From Deltaproteobacteria bacterium (GTDB taxonomy: Bacteria; Myxococcota_A; Polyangia; DRWM01; JAAZOP01): a stretch of 41,515 bases of DNA. Below, one piece after another: positions 39,878-41,515 of this stretch. The DNA lies in NCBI GenBank assembly GCA_016218815.1, contig JACRCX010000049.1:1-41515 (forward strand), written 5' to 3'. Both the position numbers and the translations under genes were made by a program. The stretch's first letter is position 1; each line of letters starts with the position of its first letter. The notes beneath the pieces were generated by a model, which saw only the letters and a program-made list of their open reading frames with translations, did no database searches and had not been told where the DNA came from.

Positions 39878-41344
39878 ATGGGGTTGAGGGAGACTTTTGG
39901 GGGATGTCTGGCGGAGGAAAGGATCCTCGACGACGCGGCGTCGCTGGATGCGTTTGCCGACGACCTGACGGAGGAGGAGCCGGCGCGACCGGGGATCGTG
40001 CTCTTCCCGGAGGTGACGGCGGAGGTCCAGGCGCTGGTGCGTGCGGCGGCGAAGGACCGCATCCCGCTCACGGTGCGCGTGACCGGCTCGAACGTCGCAG
40101 GGCTGACGGTGCCCCCGGCGCGCGGGGCGGTCGTCGACCTGTCGCGGATGAATCGCCTGGAGCTCGACCCGCGCGAGATGATCGCGGTCGTCGAGCCGGG
40201 AGTGACGTGGGCGGCGCTCAAGCCCGAGCTGGAGCGGCTCGAGCCGCCGTTGCGCATCGGCTACCCGCTGTCGCCGCCCCACACGTCCGTGCTGGCGAAC
40301 TGCCTGCTCGACGGCCTGGGAAACCTCTCGCTGCGCCACGGGTCGCTGGGCGACTGGCTGACCGGCGTCGAGGTCGTGCTGCCCGACGGGTCGCTGGTGC
40401 GCACGGGATCGGCCGCCGCCTCGGCCTCGTGGTGCTCGCGCGGGCCGCTGCCCGACCTGACGGGCCTGTTCGTGGCGTGGCAGGGCGCCACGGGGATCGT
40501 CGTGCGCGGGGGAGTGCACGTGTGGCCGCGGCCCGCCTTCCGCCGGCGGCTGTTCGTGCTGGCGGGCGAGCGGCGGGGAGCGTTCGAGACCATGCGCCGG
40601 CTGGCGCGTTCGACGATCGCCGACGACGCGGGCGGGCTGTCGTGGCCGACGGGCAAGATGCTCTTCGGGGTGCCGCGGCCGGGGCCGCGCGACCCGGCGG
40701 AGCCCGAGTTCTTCGTCTACATCGACGTGACGGGGGAGTCGGAGCGCGAGCTGGCACTGCGGCTGGAACGCCTGGACGCGCTGTTGGCGGCACTGCGCGC
40801 CGAAGGCCATCGCCTGGAGCCGCCGTTCTCGATCGCCGACCTGGTGCGGCTGGAGCCGCGCTTTGCGCGTTTCGCCGACTTCCCCACGTCGCTCGACTTC
40901 CTGCTGCACGCTCCCGGCGCCGACGCTTCCGGCGCGCCGCTCGGCGGCGGCCTCACCTGGGTCGGCACGTACGGCCCCGGCTCGCGCCTGGAGGAGGCGG
41001 CCGACCGGGTCGTGCCGCTCATGGAGCAGGCGGGCTTCGCGCCGGCGATCGTCTCGCGGCCGATGCGCGGCGGGCACTTCGTCGTGCTGCGGATGCTGAT
41101 GACGTTCGAGAAGGGCGACGCGGCGCAGCGCCGGCTGGCGCGCGAGACGAACCGCAAGGTGCTCGGCGCCGTCATGCCGCTGGGCTTCCTGCCCTACAAG
41201 TGCCCGCCCTGGGCGTGGGACATGCTCCAGGAGCAGCTCGACCCCGGCTACGCCGCGCTGTTGGCGAAGGTGCGCGCGGCGATCGATCCGGCGGGGATCA
41301 TGAGCCCGAGGGCGTGGCGCCGCATGGGCCGCGGGGGTTCTTGA
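39878..41344 (+). CDS. FAD-linked oxidase (GlcD/vanillyl-alcohol-oxidase family)
   Basis: 488 residues. The N-terminal FAD-binding PCMH domain (about 12-200) contains PGIVLFPEVTAEVQALVRAA, VTGSNVAGLTVPP, VVDLSRMNR and EPGVTWAALKPELERL. The C-terminal cap domain (about 220-480) ends AAIDPAGIMSPR, the family terminus. Members oxidise hydroxy-acids or phenolic alcohols and transfer electrons to oxygen, cytochrome or quinone. There is no signal peptide. The ATG at 39878 has GGGAGAA upstream; an in-frame ATG at 39845 sits in the repeat and is not preferred. The substrate is unknown. Confidence 0.88.
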   Translation: MGLRETFGGCLAEERILDDAASLDAFADDLTEEEPARPGIVLFPEVTAEVQALVRAAAKDRIPLTVRVTGSNVAGLTVPPARGAVVDLSRMNRLELDPREMIAVVEPGVTWAALKPELERLEPPLRIGYPLSPPHTSVLANCLLDGLGNLSLRHGSLGDWLTGVEVVLPDGSLVRTGSAAASASWCSRGPLPDLTGLFVAWQGATGIVVRGGVHVWPRPAFRRRLFVLAGERRGAFETMRRLARSTIADDAGGLSWPTGKMLFGVPRPGPRDPAEPEFFVYIDVTGESERELALRLERLDALLAALRAEGHRLEPPFSIADLVRLEPRFARFADFPTSLDFLLHAPGADASGAPLGGGLTWVGTYGPGSRLEEAADRVVPLMEQAGFAPAIVSRPMRGGHFVVLRMLMTFEKGDAAQRRLARETNRKVLGAVMPLGFLPYKCPPWAWDMLQEQLDPGYAALLAKVRAAIDPAGIMSPRAWRRMGRGGS

Positions 41345-41365
41345 CGGCCTCCGGGGGATCCGGAG

Positions 41366-41406
41366 TTCGGTTTTCGGTTTTCAGTTTTCAGTTTTCAGTC
41401 AGTACC
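41366..41406 (+). repeat. GTTTTCGGTTTTCAGTTTTCAG-type tandem repeat
   Basis: Four to five units of 7-8 bases (GTTTTCG, GTTTTCA) follow the oxidase gene. The unit is the same as in the array at 22713-22804 that covers the rpiB start. Confidence 0.85.
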
Positions 41407-41412
41407 TGAACC

Positions 41413-41429
41413 CACGGCCTTTGGCCGTG
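41413..41429. repeat. Perfect hairpin CACGGCC-TTT-GGCCGTG
   Basis: A 7-base-pair stem with a 3-base loop 70 bases after the oxidase stop. There is no U-run after it, so it is not a classical intrinsic terminator. It is similar in core to the palindrome at 23775-23793 and may be a REP-like element or the end of a mobile element. Confidence 0.6.
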
Positions 41430-41515
41430 AGACCCGCCGAGCTTCGAGCGATCCGTGGTGTACCTCGAAGGTAGGCTCTCCCTCCGGGAAGGCCCCGTGG
41501 GGCGTGGAAGGAGAA
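41430..41515. other. Hairpin-rich sequence without a recognised gene at the right edge
   Basis: The stretch contains CTTCGAG (41442-41448) pairing with CTCGAAG (41464-41470), a short TCCC/GGGA hairpin near 41479-41489, and a GCCCC/GGGGC pair near 41492-41503. No open frame or known RNA was recognised. It may be the start of a structured RNA or of an insertion element cut off by the window edge. Confidence 0.35.

Noticed and set aside
39073..41409. A 778-codon plus-strand frame overlapping the SCP2-like and oxidase genes
   Set aside because: Ala/Gly/Arg-rich sequence in the wrong frame of two recognised genes.
41413..41429. Intrinsic terminator after the oxidase gene
   Set aside because: The stem is good but no run of T follows it.

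Overview
The window is about 41.5 kb of very GC-rich DNA whose genes overlap tightly (many ATGA or GTGA junctions). It looks like a member of the Myxococcota or a related deltaproteobacterial lineage. One protein (37868-39292) ends in a MYXO-CTERM-like tail, another (35314-36870) carries a Myxococcus-type Cys-rich CGDG...GEECDDG repeat, and several lipoproteins have long Asp-rich linkers. No rRNA, tRNA or CRISPR array was seen. The taxonomic call is an inference from these protein features.

Left part (1-8763). A cut-off lipoprotein gene and a small Cys-containing lipoprotein lie on the minus strand. Then comes a plus-strand molybdenum hydroxylase operon of the xanthine dehydrogenase / 4-hydroxybenzoyl-CoA reductase family: a [2Fe-2S] subunit, a Mo subunit, and an FAD subunit that has a whole GltD-like NAD(P)H oxidoreductase nested inside it. 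The last frame runs without a stop into a VapB-like antitoxin, which is followed by a VapC toxin, an Asp-rich lipoprotein and an FGE-sulfatase-fold protein.

Middle part (8872-19884). A minus-strand set encodes an EthD-like protein, an aldehyde dehydrogenase, an iron alcohol dehydrogenase and a glutamine-synthetase-like ligase, which suits amine or alcohol oxidation. A plus-strand pair encodes a 3-beta-HSD-like SDR and an MMPL/RND transporter. A frameshifted C_GCAxxG_C_C gene and a BamE-like lipoprotein gene follow.

Bacterial microcompartment (19936-29880, minus strand, 13 genes, transcribed from high to low coordinates): PduL phosphotransacylase, a flavoprotein-like protein, EutN pentamer, PduP aldehyde dehydrogenase, PduS, PduT-like BMC-T, BMC-H, EutN, triosephosphate isomerase, RpiB-like isomerase, EutN, BMC-H, and a flavoprotein-Cys4-DeoC fusion. 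This gene content matches the sugar-phosphate-utilising (SPU) class of compartments. DeoC would split deoxyribose-5-phosphate into glyceraldehyde-3-phosphate and acetaldehyde. PduP and PduL would turn the acetaldehyde into acetyl-CoA and acetyl-phosphate. TPI would pull the triose-phosphate to DHAP, and PduS/PduT would pass electrons across the shell. Four proteins carry an N-terminal amphipathic helix that looks like an encapsulation peptide, TPI among them. The RpiB homologue lacks the usual catalytic cysteine.

Right part (30128-41515). A probable outer-membrane protein is followed by an ECF sigma / anti-sigma pair overlapping two surface lipoprotein genes, then a lipoprotein gene with an excellent promoter and probably a leaderless mRNA, the MYXO-CTERM protein, an SCP2-like protein and a FAD-linked oxidase. 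The window ends in a hairpin-rich stretch without a gene.

At least twelve short degenerate tandem-repeat arrays, belonging to several unrelated sequence families, are scattered between genes. Several also lie inside coding sequence, always at a linker or a terminus: in the XDH subunits, DeoC, RpiB, BMC-H and the BMC flavoprotein. No stretch over 300 bases lacks a gene or repeat feature.
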